Below, piece by piece: positions 21,408 through 33,071 of a stretch of DNA of 64,000 bases (position 1 is its first letter; each line of letters starts with the position of its first letter). Origin of the DNA: Diploscapter coronatus (lineage: Eukaryota > Nematoda > Chromadorea > Rhabditida > Rhabditidae); contig OZ038422.1 of NCBI GenBank assembly GCA_964036155.1, forward strand, positions 42,803,201-42,867,200, written 5' to 3'. The notes under the pieces were generated by a model. It was not told where the DNA came from, ran no database searches, and saw nothing but the letters and a program-made list of their open reading frames with translations. Both the position numbers and the translations under genes were made by a program.

Positions 21408-24400
21408 ATGCGATACGTCAATTATGGTGCGCATATTAGCGATCCACTCAATTTAACGATGGCATTTATAATCTTAATTGTAAGTTTAATTTTTTCTTTA
21501 AAACATGGATAACTTTCTAGGAATGTTAGTTAATAATAATGAAAAAACAATTTTTAAATTTCCCCGTTTGCATTTTCACTATTCTTTACTCATAGAACGC
21601 AAATGTTCAAATTTGAACATGCACCAGTTATTACTTTTTGCGTAAACGAATTTTTTATTTGGATTCCTAAGAATAGCTGAAATTTCGATTGGATTTGAGA
21701 ACGGGGGTTTTGCAGAGAGTTTCAAGCTCTATAAGAGTCCTTGTCTGGTCAACCCTGGGAAATAAATGAAAACACCTGTTTTGTGGTTTAAAGGTCAGCC
21801 AAAATCTCGAAAATCCGATCCCTTAAGTGACACGCTTTGACACTTCACAGATGATTTCTATTGGTATTAGGAGGTTATCCTGAAAATTTCAAATCCCTAC
21901 GATGGGACATAATCTCAAAGTCTTATCTGTTTTGTGCAAAAATTGCGGAAATCAACAAGTTTCATGCGTAAAAAGTCATTTTGTAATTTGTTCGAACGAG
22001 TTTCGATCACTTTCAAACTTACAACTAGCAAGGATTCGGCCGATTTTGGATGGCGACAGAGGAGAAATGAATGAATGAATTCGATTTTTGACAAGTAATG
22101 AACCAGCGTCTCAGTTTCTATAGAGGAATTATCAAGAATATTTTGAAAAGCAATTATCGAGTTAATTGGGGAGTGTTTAGATCGGTCCAAGTCGGAACTT
22201 TCTTTTGAATATGTGTATTTGAAGGGTCTCGCAATATTTTTACAAGTTTCAAGCCCCATCAGCATCAAATTTGAGAAATCACTTGTGCTCTCTATCTTTA
22301 CTTTTGCGAATGTTTCCAAGCTTGAAAATGTCTGTTTAAGGAGTATAGGGGTATAGAAAGGTAGTCTATGTTAGGTCTCAAAATTATGGGCAGCATGATT
22401 AGCGTTTTTAGATACTGTTCAGTCTAGACTACTCAACCTATACCCATAATCTTATTTTCAGGTGTACGGCTTTTTATAAGAAGCCATAAAAATAATTTAA
22501 TCCTGGGTATATTTCCATTTCATATCTTGAAGTTAGAATTAACAGTAAATTTGGATTTACAACCATATTTACTTATTCAAACCCAGACAAATTTTATTGC
22601 CGTATTTCAGGATGGATTAATTGGTTTATTCTGCAATACATTTGTTATTTTCATATTCTCCAAAGAAAAGAATAAAACCTCGTTCAACCTGATTTGTCTA
22701 TTTCGAGCCATCAACAACGTCATCAATTTGCTATTTTTCATTACAAATGTTTTCCCGTTAACAATCGCGTGAGTTTTTATAGATTTAGTGGATTTGCACA
22801 TTCTTTAGCAAGTTGGTTCTTTAATACATATTCACAAAACTGAGATAATTCAAGCGTAGATGTTCAAATCAATTTAGTCAGAGCTCCATTTGCATTTTAT
22901 CTCAATTCAATGTTTGAAAATTGTCCAATGTCATCGGAGTTAGGATAAATTAATAGCTTTTCAGGGGCTGGACTCCGTATTCGCTGATTGTTGAAGATTG
23001 CTATATGAAGTTCAATATGTGCCTGTACAATATAAATCGTTCCATATGCCTTGTTCTAGCTGTTAATCGCTTACTTGCTATCTACTTTCCAGTGCGATAC
23101 AAACTATTCTTCGGGTTTAAAACTACACTTGTTAGTTCATTTCTGAAATTATAAAAATTTTAATATCTATATCTTCAGGTTATTTTATGTTTACTTCAAG
23201 CAATCTCTATTACTTACCAATTTGAGCCTCAGATTGAAATCCTAATCACTTACGGTACGGTATACATAGTTTCGTCACTATGACTTTCTACATAAATATG
23301 AAAATGAAGTACAGGAATTGCAAATACAAATTTGGGTGTTATGTGAATTGTTATATTTTGGTGAGCATGTTTAATTGAAATTTGCATCTTATATGCAAAA
23401 ATGATATTTGAAAAATATGATCGTTGAAGGTTTAAAAAACGAGTATAATCAAACAAATATGTTCCTTTCTTGTAGATAGGGACCGCAAACTCCTTCCCTC
23501 TGCAAAGTGCAACAGGGAATAAAAAGTGGTTATATGAGACTCAAAAAATAGAAAGCAGGTACCTTTCAAAGTTGGTGTTCATGAAGATCGCCATCAGAAT
23601 CGATGCACCACCCATAAAAACGCATACATCAGAAAATCTTGTCAAGAAGTGCACGTTCGCAGGCGTTTTATATTGGAGAAAATGTGCTCATTTCGTAAGC
23701 TGCTTCTGTTAGCTTTTTCGGTCACAAATTATTATTTTGTTTGATTTTTCTGTATGGATATCTCAGTTACATCAAAAGTCATAAGTTTGGATAGGAAATT
23801 TCAGACAATTATACACTTTGTAAAATTATTGCGGTCTTTAATTATAGGTGAATACTCAACAACAGATCTAGGGATCATTTTCATTGGATAAGGGGAAATA
23901 AAATAAAAGGAGCTGGTCGCAAGAGCGAAATCATAGTTATGCTATCACTTTGTAGAAGCAAAGTTCTTGGCTAATGAAAAATTAGAAATGATAATTTGTA
24001 AAACAAATTTTCAAGGGACAAATCGCAAGTGGATTCTGACGATCGTTTCCCCTCGAACTGTCTGACAACAATATTCTGAGGAATTGAATTGTTGTTCTTT
24101 ATTTAAAAAAAATACATTTCAGACGATTATTCAAATACGAGTGTGACATTTGATCCAAATGAGATGTCATTTATCCTTCCGGGTAGCAAAAACACTCAGG
24201 ATAATTCTGGGTCGAACCGTGTGAAAATGTTGGAAATTCTCACTCCAATATTCTTTGCGAGCTGTGTTCTGATCAACCTAGCCATTCTATTCAAGATTTG
24301 TTACTATATCGTAAGTTGATTTTATTTTTCACTTTTCATTCGTATGTCTAAAGTCTGTTTTCCTGATCCATATCTGGATTTATGATATGCCTAGGTTGCA

Positions 24401-25456
24401 AAATAAACATAAATCTAGATAAATTAAATACTGCAGAAAATACTGCATTAATTTCAAAAATTCATCACTTTGTAGAGGATATAAAATGTTCGTTTTATAC
24501 ATGATTTATATTTTACTACTAAATTAAAACATTATCTTCAGCTGCTTCGACCGAAATTTAACACAAACGCGAGTAAAGATAGGATAAAGAAAAATGCTCG
24601 ATTATTTCTGCAGGTTAGTATTTCTGAGTAATAATTTTAACGCACTAATTAACCAACAATATCACATCTGATGATGACAAAAGCATTTGAGAGCATATGT
24701 CATTTCTAATATGCAATTATGACGAAAATCGGCTAATTTTAAGTCTAAAATAGAACTAAGTGATATTTGATGAAAAGTCGAATAATGAACGTCTTGTTCT
24801 TTTGAAATTACATCAAATTTAAAATCATCCGAAATAAATAAATGACAAATTTTGATACAAGGCAAAAAAGCAAACTATATTTTGAATCGAGTACAAAATT
24901 TAGCCATACATTAAATCAGTTCCAATCTAAATGATAGTTGCCCACACTTTATACTGTGACATTTTATTACTGATCCATTGAAAACGCATTGAAAAATGCT
25001 GTCCCTTCTAATTTTTAATAAATCAGTATACGTTTTCAGACTATTCTACAAGATAGTGTGTTCCTAGTTGATATGGCTTTTATATCCTATTTTGGGTGAG
25101 TCATTACAATCGAGTCCATGAAATTTGGTCTCTTTTGATATTTATCATTTTCTGATGCTTTCCGAAACAATACAAATCTTTATTTCAACACGGGCTTCCT
25201 TGAAACTAATTGTATCGGGGTTTTGAAAAGAAAAAGAAATTTTAGTGGATTATTCCATTCTCGATTCTGGAATTTCGTTTCGTGGGTATTCATCGGAGAA
25301 AACGTGCATACCATTGATGGAGTCGTGATGATGTTATTCACTGAGCAAAGTAAGCCGTTCATCTGCTTCTGTCAACAGCATCAATCGAATAAAGATAAAC
25401 AAAATAGGCTTCATAAATCTACTGTTCAATCTAAAATGATCACCATCATTAATTAA
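21408..25456 (+). CDS. Srx-like seven-transmembrane receptor A
   Basis: Eight exons (21408-21479, 22611-22768, 22965-23130, 23179-23254, 24123-24310, 24542-24613, 25040-25095, 25246-25456) give 332 residues with all phases matching. Hydrophobic segments alternate with polar loops. Landmarks are DGLIGLFCNTFVIFIF (TM1), KTSFNLICLFRAINNV (TM2), a Cys before TM3, LAVNRLLAIYFPVRY at the end of TM3 (the DRY-equivalent NR motif), an extracellular Asn-containing loop, KKNARLFLQTILQDS in the third inner loop into TM6, and HTIDGVVMMLF in TM7. NR..A..FP..Y and H..DG....F are hallmarks of nematode serpentine receptor class X and relatives, which are chemosensory; I infer the class from these motifs. The long first intron carries a dispersed repeat. 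AATAAA at 25466-25471 overlaps the 3' end closely. This copy appears intact. Confidence 0.85.
22151..22290. repeat. dispersed repeat, copy 1
   Basis: About 140 bp in the first intron of receptor A closely match 39627-39765. Shared blocks include AATTATCGAGTTAATT, TATTTGAAGGG and CAAGTTTC. Weaker similarity may extend several hundred bases upstream in both copies. Confidence 0.6.
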
Positions 25457-26309
25457 TGTGATAAAAATAAACGATTTGATTACTTCCTCATTTCTTGAAC
25501 CAATATACGGTAATGAAGCTGGAGCAATATTTTGTGAGATACGACGTTTCTGATATGTCTCATTTTCGTTCCCATCATATTTCATATCGCGGTTCTTGGG
25601 TGTTGAAGCTACGCATTTTTCTCCGAAAATTCTCACGATACTGTGTTATTTTGTAGAAAATATCAACAGCAATAACTACAACCTGAAACGAATTCCAAAA
25701 GTTCACAAATACTGTCTTTGCCACAATATCTGAACTAATCGATTCTTCGAATTATTTATTACATTTAAAGTTACGTAAATGACTAATTATATTACTGATG
25801 AACTATGAAAATTATTAGAAATTTAGTTTTATTTACCGATTTTGAAAATTCGGTTTTGATGGAGAAAAAATCAGATATTCATTTAATTAGAATGTAACTT
25901 ATCGTAAATCTGTATAGTCGTTCAAAGCAGGCACTTCATAAATTCGTTAAATTAACCATCTACAGTTTGCAAATAATAAATCTCATGGATCCTTACGGGA
26001 ACATTTCACAAGATATTTATTTTGTTAATAACCTACTGTTCATCTAAAAAGAGAAATGTTTAGTTTATCCTAAATCTATCTTTATAATTAAGGATGATAA
26101 ATTTAAATTATCACTTCATTATGATGTACGAGACATTCTTGTTAGAGCATGTTTTTCATCTATGAGAAAACTTATCATTGCGTCTGCAAAATTAATGCGT
26201 TTACTGTGAAATTCGTTATCTTTCATAACCTTTTCTTCAATTTTGTGCAGAACCTTCAATTATCTAGTCTAACCAACTTCGAATATTCCATTATGAGTAG
26301 TTTCAGAAG
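25457..26309. other. spacer between receptor genes A and B
   Basis: AT-rich spacer with the AATAAA of gene A at 25466. No coding sequence is recognised; the 100-residue minus-strand ORF at 25334-25636 overlaps the last exon of receptor A and looks spurious. Confidence 0.55.
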
Positions 26310-27249
26310 ATGCGATACGTTAACTATGTGCACGCTGACGATCCTCTGAATTTGCCTATGGGACTGATAATACTGATAGTAAGTAATCAGTTCTTTTCTA
26401 AATGAATCTACGAGAAAAATATCTATAGAGATCTGGTCAAACATATTTCCAAAATCTTTTACTCCTGAGTGTTTGATTTTAGAAGCCAACAGTTCTAAAA
26501 TTTTGACAATTTGGATTCTTCGTGAATTCACAACTTCCTATGAAATAGTGTAGGGAAAATCCCTCTCAGCTTCTCAAGCAAAGGCAAAGACAAAGGCAAC
26601 TGGCCAGTAACTCCAGTCATTTGAGAGCAACTGTTTAGTACTAGTCAGTACTAAGACTGTTGGTTCTTGCCCTTGCCTACTCTAATCATGTGGCGAAGTT
26701 TTCAAGTGGCTAAATAGTTCAAATCGCCAAAGTTTTAATTATTGTTTCAGAATGGAATAGTTGGAATATTCTGTAATGCATTTATCATTTTTATCTTCTT
26801 CAAAAACAGCGAGAAGACTTCCTTCAATTTGATTTGCGTGTTTCGAGCTGTCAATAATTCCATGAAATTGATTATGTTCGTAATAAATATGTTTCCTCTG
26901 ACTGTTTGGTGAGTTTCCAAAGATTATTTTTTAGTATCGAAAAAACGTTTAGGGGGATGACAATTTTACCTCTGCCAGTAGAAGATACGTACATGGTTTT
27001 GAATATGAGTTTGTATCACGCTAGTCGAGCGATATGCATTGTGTTGGCGATAAATAGATTCATTGCCCTGTTCTTTCCAGTTCGATATATGAAGTTTTGT
27101 GGACTCAGAGCTACTCTTGTGAGCAAAAATAAAATGAATTTTAAGTTGAATTGAAATTTAGATTGTGCTCTCAATAATTCAATTTGTATGCGTGTATCGC
27201 GAAATGGAACCACAAATCGAGAACATGATTTATGATAGTTCGTTTCCTA

Positions 27250-28062
27250 TTGTCGATTGTAAACGAGGTGTCCATTGCTTAGTGCCCTTCGCAACAGGGA
27301 AGGTGCGAAACGCGTCGCGTCCTCATGCGTTGCGGCTTTCGTTGTGAAAAGCATTTCTCACACAAGATTCTGATCTTCCGTCGGAATTTCGCAATTATCC
27401 ACTAATTAATGACAACTAGTGCTAATTATGATTAGATTATCGACTGTTGAGTGAAAACGCTCTTTATCTCATTTTTAGCGATTTTTAGACGATTTATTGC
27501 AATTTAAACATTTTTAATGATTTTATTCTACAGAAAGGTGGCGCTGATTTGGAGGGGCTCGTTGCAGGGTTGCACGGAAATGGTCGGATTTACTCATTTC
27601 TGAAAACTATGCTCAAGAAATCATTTGATCGAAAAACGAGACAAAAAACTCGCGAAAAATTACAAAAAAAAAAACTAGGAAAGGCACGGAATAAGACGAA
27701 ATCGAAGTCTGTGTCTGTAATGATTCTCTAAATATTTACCAATTATCGATAATTTTAAAAGTTCTGTCGAAGAAAATCACAAAAATGTTTAAATTTCAAT
27801 AAATCGTCTAAAAATTGCTAAAAAAACGAGATAACAGAGCAAAGTTTCACTCAACAGTCGATAATCTAATTATAATTAGCACTAATTGTCATTAATTAGC
27901 GCATGATTACGAAATTTCGACAGAAAATCAAAAAATAATGGGAACCTTTCCTGAAAAATGCTTTTCACAATGAAAGCCGCAACGCATGAGGACGCGGCAC
28001 GTTTCGCACCTTCCCTGTTACGAAGGGCACTAAGCAATGGACACCTCGTTTACAATCGACAA
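27250..28062. mobile_element. 813-bp foldback element with ~290-bp inverted repeats, TA-flanked
   Basis: The element begins TTGTCGATTGTAAACGAGGT and ends with its reverse complement, flanked by TA at 27248-27249 and 28063-28064. The inverted repeats continue for nearly 300 bp on each side with few mismatches, leaving a centre of roughly 200 bp. The single ORF inside (27549-27731) is Lys-rich and not recognisable. TA duplication suggests a Tc1/mariner-mobilised MITE. It lies in intron 4 of receptor gene B. Confidence 0.8.
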
Positions 28063-28590
28063 TATCACTTGAATGAATAACTAGAGATTACAACTTTGGG
28101 AAATTTAACTTTCAGAAAGTGAGAAGACAGTCAACAACAGCATAACATTTTCTCCCGATCTGATGGACTTTGCCCTGCCGATCAGCAAAAATTCCGAGGA
28201 AGATTTCGGAACGAGTCTGATTGACAAACTTGGCACAATTACACCGATATTCTTTGTAATTTGCGTTGTGATCAATTTTTCGACTCTGCTGAAGATATCA
28301 TATTATTATGTGGGTTTCTTAAAAAATATTTATTAATTTTAAAGGGAATAACGGATTAAAAATTAGTAAAAAGGAAGTAAAATGAATCATTTTTACCACA
28401 GTAACTTATCCCTACATTATTTTGCCTGCATGATCCTATTATTAAATTAAAATTTAAGAGAGAATTCCCGTAATAATTACTCATTTACCTAAGCCGAGTT
28501 TTACATAACTAATTTCAGCTGGTACAACAGCAAATTGATACAAATGTCAGCAAGAAAAAAGTCAAAAAGAATGCTCGGCTATTTCTGCAG

Positions 28591-29083
28591 CAGGGATGTT
28601 GGCGGTGCAGTGAAGTGGCGCACCGCACCGCACCGCACTGCAGACCCCCCTGAACCGCACCGCACCGCACCGCAAAAAATTTTAAAAATCGCGCACTGCA
28701 CCGCACCGCACCGCAAAAAATTCTAAAAGTCGCGCACCGCACCGCACCGCACTGCAAGACAAAATTTTCAAACTCTCAATTACAAAGAAAAAAATTTTCT
28801 AAAGTGCTCAAATAGGCTCTAGATAGCTTCTAAATACATAATTTAATGATTTTAAGCTGAAATATGCATAATTTTCGTGAGAGAAATGGATTTGAAAAAT
28901 TATGAATTTTGAAAATCGCACACCGCACCGCACCGCACCGCAGATCATTTTGAAAAATGGCGCACTGCACCGCACCGCACCGCAAGCTCTTCCAAAAACT
29001 GCGCACCGCACCGCACCGCAACCAAAATTTACTGCACCGCACCGCACCGCACCGCAGTTCGCACCGCACCGCAAACATCCCTG
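28591..29083. mobile_element. non-autonomous hAT-type element with GCACC pentamer arrays (493 bp)
   Basis: Perfect 8-bp target duplication TTCTGCAG at 28583-28590 and 29084-29091. The ends are CAGGGATGTT at the left and AACATCCCTG at the right. The interior is dominated by GCACC/CCGCA pentamer arrays in blocks (about 28618-28757 and 28918-29075), separated by AT-rich DNA and broken by motifs such as AAAATTTTAAAAATCGCGCAC. There is no transposase. It inserted exactly at the last base of exon 6 of receptor gene B. Confidence 0.9.
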
Positions 29084-29898
29084 TTCTGCAGGTGAAGATT
29101 CACGAAAAATAGCTATACATTAGACATGAAATTGAGATTTTATTACAAGAGATTTACATGATAAACAAAGATATTTTATTTTCAGACGCTTCTACAAGAT
29201 GGAATGTTTCTAGTAGATATGGTTTTCATTATTTACTTCAGGTAATCAGTATTTTTGATTTATCACAATTTTCGTATAGAATTTAACTTTTTCAAAGATT
29301 AACTCGCGGCGATTTGTAAATGATAAACAATTAATAAAACTAATACGATGAGATAGTATGTTCGCTAATAAAAGTAGTACTGGGAGAACTAATGCAATGA
29401 TTCATGAATTTCTAAAACCCAAATATCGTTAATTTTTGCCATACTACTGTACTTCTTTTATTAAATACCCAAATGACACTATTTGTGATTCAGACATTTA
29501 CTGACCAATGTTAATTAGGTTTGCATGATAAATCAAAGAAATACCATATTTTTCTAATGTTTCAGAAGAGAAAACTAATAATACCACCAACAAAATCAGC
29601 ACAAAATTATTGAACAAATTAATATTTTTTGAAGAGAAGTTATACATTTCAGCAATCTCTTTAAATCTCGTTTCTGGAGCTTCATAAGTTTCACATTTGT
29701 GGCAGAGAGCATAAGCGTTTTAGACGGGTATTTGAATTTTTTATTCAAATATATTAATCAGAGTACTATTTCAGAGTGGTGATGTTACTCTTCACAGATC
29801 AAAGGAAATCTCTCATACAAATATTCAAGAAATTTTTCCATTTCAAACCCCAACAAGCTTGGGCCCAAAAATCAACCTTCCTTAATCGAATCTCATAA

Positions 29899-30691
29899 CT
29901 AGACAGCAAATTGTCGAGTTTGAATTCGGTAACAATGATAATGGGATCGATGAGAAGTGAGACTTGGGGAATGTTAATTTTGTGGAATAAGAAATTCTGT
30001 CCGTACAACAAATGAAACTAAAATTGCATATGATTTTTCTTATGTCATAATATATGATTTAATCGTAACATAATAACCAACAATTGCTTTAAGAGAGCAT
30101 AGAAATTATGGTTAGAATTAAATATACCGAATTAGTGGAATCTCAGGCAAATTTTCATCATAGCACATTTCACACGAGAAGAAGCACTGAAAATTTTATC
30201 ATAAGAATTGGGCGAAATTTTCGTTTCTACTACTCCGTATGTTAATGTTTCAGAATTTAGGTTAATTTATAAGGATCATTTTTAATAGCATCTTTTTCAT
30301 TGACTAGTTATTAGATTAAAATAGTCTATTCTACATAATGATATTCTCATGCAACGTTCAGCATTCGTGATAATAAATTGAATCAACGATTTTGCGAAAA
30401 TGATTTGTTTTTATTTTGATAAAAATTTCAATAATCTAATTTAAATTAGATAAGCCTGTTCTAAATTTGCCCATGATGTAATGAACTTTATAATAAAAAA
30501 GTGAGAGAATTAGATCTGATAAAAGATTAATCATCAAGCGAGAATTCTTCGAAAATTTAACTTGTGTTTTGTTAATTCTCTGTAATCACATTACAATTCG
30601 TGTTGAAAACGCTGATACCTTAATCTTGCACATGACAGTATCATAATTGCACGTTAGCTCTTACTTACTACTATATCATAGTCTTAGGAAA
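29899..30691. other. spacer between receptor genes B and C
   Basis: AT-rich intergenic spacer. I see no coding sequence, RNA gene or clear inverted repeat in it. Confidence 0.55.
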
Positions 30692-32418
30692 ATGAGACAT
30701 ATCGAATACCAGCATGCCGGCGATCCTCTGAATTTGTCCATGGGACTGGTCACTTTGATTGTGAGTATTTTTATTACGACTATTTAAAATAATAAAAGGA
30801 TGAGTTATTTCAATTTTATCTAAAGAATAAATTTAGGATGGGATAATTGGAATACTCTGCAACACTTTTATAGTATGGACATTTTTCAAGAGTAGTAACA
30901 AAACCTCCTTCAATCTGATTTGTTTATTTCGGGCCGTTAACAGCATCGTCAATCTCGGGATCTTCATTGTCGATGTCGTCCCTCTGATTTTATGGTATAA
31001 ATTTACAAATTTGTGAAAATAAACTGCGTATTTTAAGGGGATTTACGCCACTTTCATTGAAATTCGAAAATACCTACATGGTTTTGAATATGAGCTTGTA
31101 TTACGCGAATCGAGCCATTTGTATTGTGCTGGCTATAAATCGACTGGTGGCCTTGTATTTCCCAATGAAATATAACCGACTATTCGGATTCAAGCCAACG
31201 CTTGTAAATCTTTTTATTTAAAATTAATTCATTTTCATTCTGAAAAATTTAGGCGATTCTAATTATTTTGGAATTCGTATGTGTTGCAGAGGAAATGAAG
31301 TACCAGATAGAAAATATCTTCTCTGGTGGTAAGAAAATAATTTTTTTGGAATACAAAATTAATCAAAAAGTTTTCTGATAATAACTGGCAATTAAAAAAT
31401 TTAAACAAATGAAATTCTAGATTATGATACATTTGGCAATAATAGTATTACATACAACCCTGACATCATGTCATTTGAACTCCCATCCAGCAAAAATACC
31501 GAGGAGAATTTCGATTCGGGTATGCTCGAGAAGCTAGGAATTGTAACGCCAATATTCTTTGGAATGTGTATTTTAATAAATCTATTGACGTTTGGAAAGC
31601 TATGCCATTATTATGTAAGTCTAGATTTCACAATTTTATTTTACATATATAAAAATAACACATCTATCTATAATAAATATTTTACTACGGTAGGAAAAAT
31701 TCATTTCATATCTAGTTTGATGTTTGTCAATTTTAGTTATTTCAATCACAGCGAAATTCAACTTCAAGCAAGAAAATTATGAAAAACGCCCGTCGATTCC
31801 TGCAGGTTAGTTATCCAATTAGCAGAATTAGCGATATCAACAAGACCATTAAAAATGAAGCAAAGAATAGAAACGCCGTAATATATCAAGCTTGATGAAA
31901 AGGTTGCAACATTTTAATAATGTCTCGATTTCTGCTAAATTTAGTTGAAAATAAACTTTGCAATAATCGGCGAGCAAAATAATTATTATATTTTGATCTT
32001 CAAACCATAAATCATTATGACTTTTTACTTGCAAAATTATACTCTTCAGACGATCCTACAGGATAGTGTGTTCATCATCGATATGGCTTTCATCATATAT
32101 TTTGGGTAAATATTGAACAGCTTCTAAAATAATTGATAGAATACTAATTTCAGCAGCTTATTCGATTCGAGATTTTGGAATTTCATATCGATGACATTCG
32201 TTGGAGAGAACGTATTCACAGTCGATGGGTAGATCTCATAGAAAATCTTACATTTTCATACTCACTGATTCAGGATAGTAATGGTTCTATTCAATGAACA
32301 GAATAGCTTCAATTCCAAAATCAAGTGCTGCTTTCAAGGAGATTTCATTAAGACCAACCTGAATGCGTCCACAAAAAGAGCGAAAAACCTTTGTAAAAAT
32401 ACTACTACAACGATGTAA
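30692..32418 (+). CDS. Srx-like seven-transmembrane receptor C
   Basis: Nine exons (30692-30760, 30837-30994, 31038-31203, 31253-31328, 31421-31614, 31752-31805, 32050-32105, 32154-32228, 32274-32418) encode 330 residues. Exon lengths equal those of receptor B except exon 6 (54 nt versus 72) and the last exon. Landmarks are DGIIGILCNTFIVWTFF, KTSFNLICLFRAVNSI, AINRLVALYFPMKYNRLF after TM3, KNARRFLQTILQDS, and FTVDGIVMVLFNEQ in TM7. The C-terminal tail is polar with Lys and Thr, as expected for the cytoplasmic end. The class call rests on the same motifs as in A. The introns are short and carry no insertions, so this copy appears intact. A poly(A) signal-like ATAATAAAA follows within 20 nt of the stop. 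Confidence 0.87.
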
Positions 32419-33071
32419 AGTATGAAGATAATAAAACAATTATATTTAATTCTGTTGACGAGGAAAAAAATTAGAAGATAATACGACAAAAATTACGATC
32501 TCAAGGAACGAATCATGCACTTCAGTGGTCCCTCCGAGGGTGAAATCTACAAGAGACTCTTTCAAAGTCGATAAATAACCCACTTACCGAAACTTTTACA
32601 GCTTCTATCAATAAAATCTGTATATATCAGACCACTTTCAAGATCGATGAATCAGCTTTATTATTTTGAATTAGTTCGTGGTCAGTAGTTCTTCTTTATT
32701 TGTTAACCTTTTATCTTTCTATCTAACTTGCACTTTAAGAGTAAATGTCAGGATTGTTCAAAGTGGTGTGGAACAGAGGTTCGTCGATTTGGTTGATTTT
32801 CATATATATATATTGTTCAGTTTTTTACGCTGATTATCATGGTGAAGTCCGTTTTTCATGCGGTTTTTTTTTCTATAAGCTCGTCAATCCCCACAGATTA
32901 ATAGAAAAATACTTTCATAACTCTGGCTTCACATCGGGAATATCACTTGCGTCCTCTACTCTTTCGTCCCCTTTCATTTCTTCACGCAATGCATATGCGT
33001 AAAATGCGTGCACACTCCTCTTTTTCATAAAATTAAAATTTTCTTTATTTTTGTTTTTGCAGTTGCCGTTA
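32419..33071. other. spacer upstream of the zinc-finger gene
   Basis: Contains the 3' end of receptor C (AATAAA at about 32432) and the presumed promoter or 5' UTR of the zinc-finger gene. The start codon at 33072 lies 10 bp behind a TTTGCAG acceptor, which suggests an upstream non-coding exon or spliced leader. Confidence 0.5.

Larger units (their letters stand above)
26310..29898 (+). pseudogene. Srx-like receptor B, interrupted at a splice donor by a hAT element
   Basis: Nine exons match receptors A and C almost base for base in length: 26310-26378, 26751-26908, 26953-27118, 27162-27237, 28116-28309, 28519-28590, 29186-29241, 29653-29727 and 29775-29898. Joined without the insertion they give 329 residues. 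The TM1 region (NGIVGIFCNAFIIFIFF), AINRFIALFFPVRYMKF after TM3 and the KKNARLFLQ|TLLQDG junction are conserved. Exon 6 ends at 28590 with CTGCAG. A 493-bp hAT element follows immediately, and the GT donor now lies at 29092 behind the second copy of the target duplication. Reading through the element meets TGA at 28651-28653. Intron 4 also holds an 813-bp TA-flanked element starting 12 bp after a weak donor (GTTCGT). Exon 6 is 72 nt and phase 0, so skipping it would keep the frame. I call it a probable pseudogene; it could be a recent or polymorphic null. Confidence 0.75.

Noticed and set aside
21915..22319. 134-residue minus-strand ORF in the first intron of receptor A
   Set aside because: It lies in a dispersed repeat and its frame is not preserved in the copy at 39627-39765.
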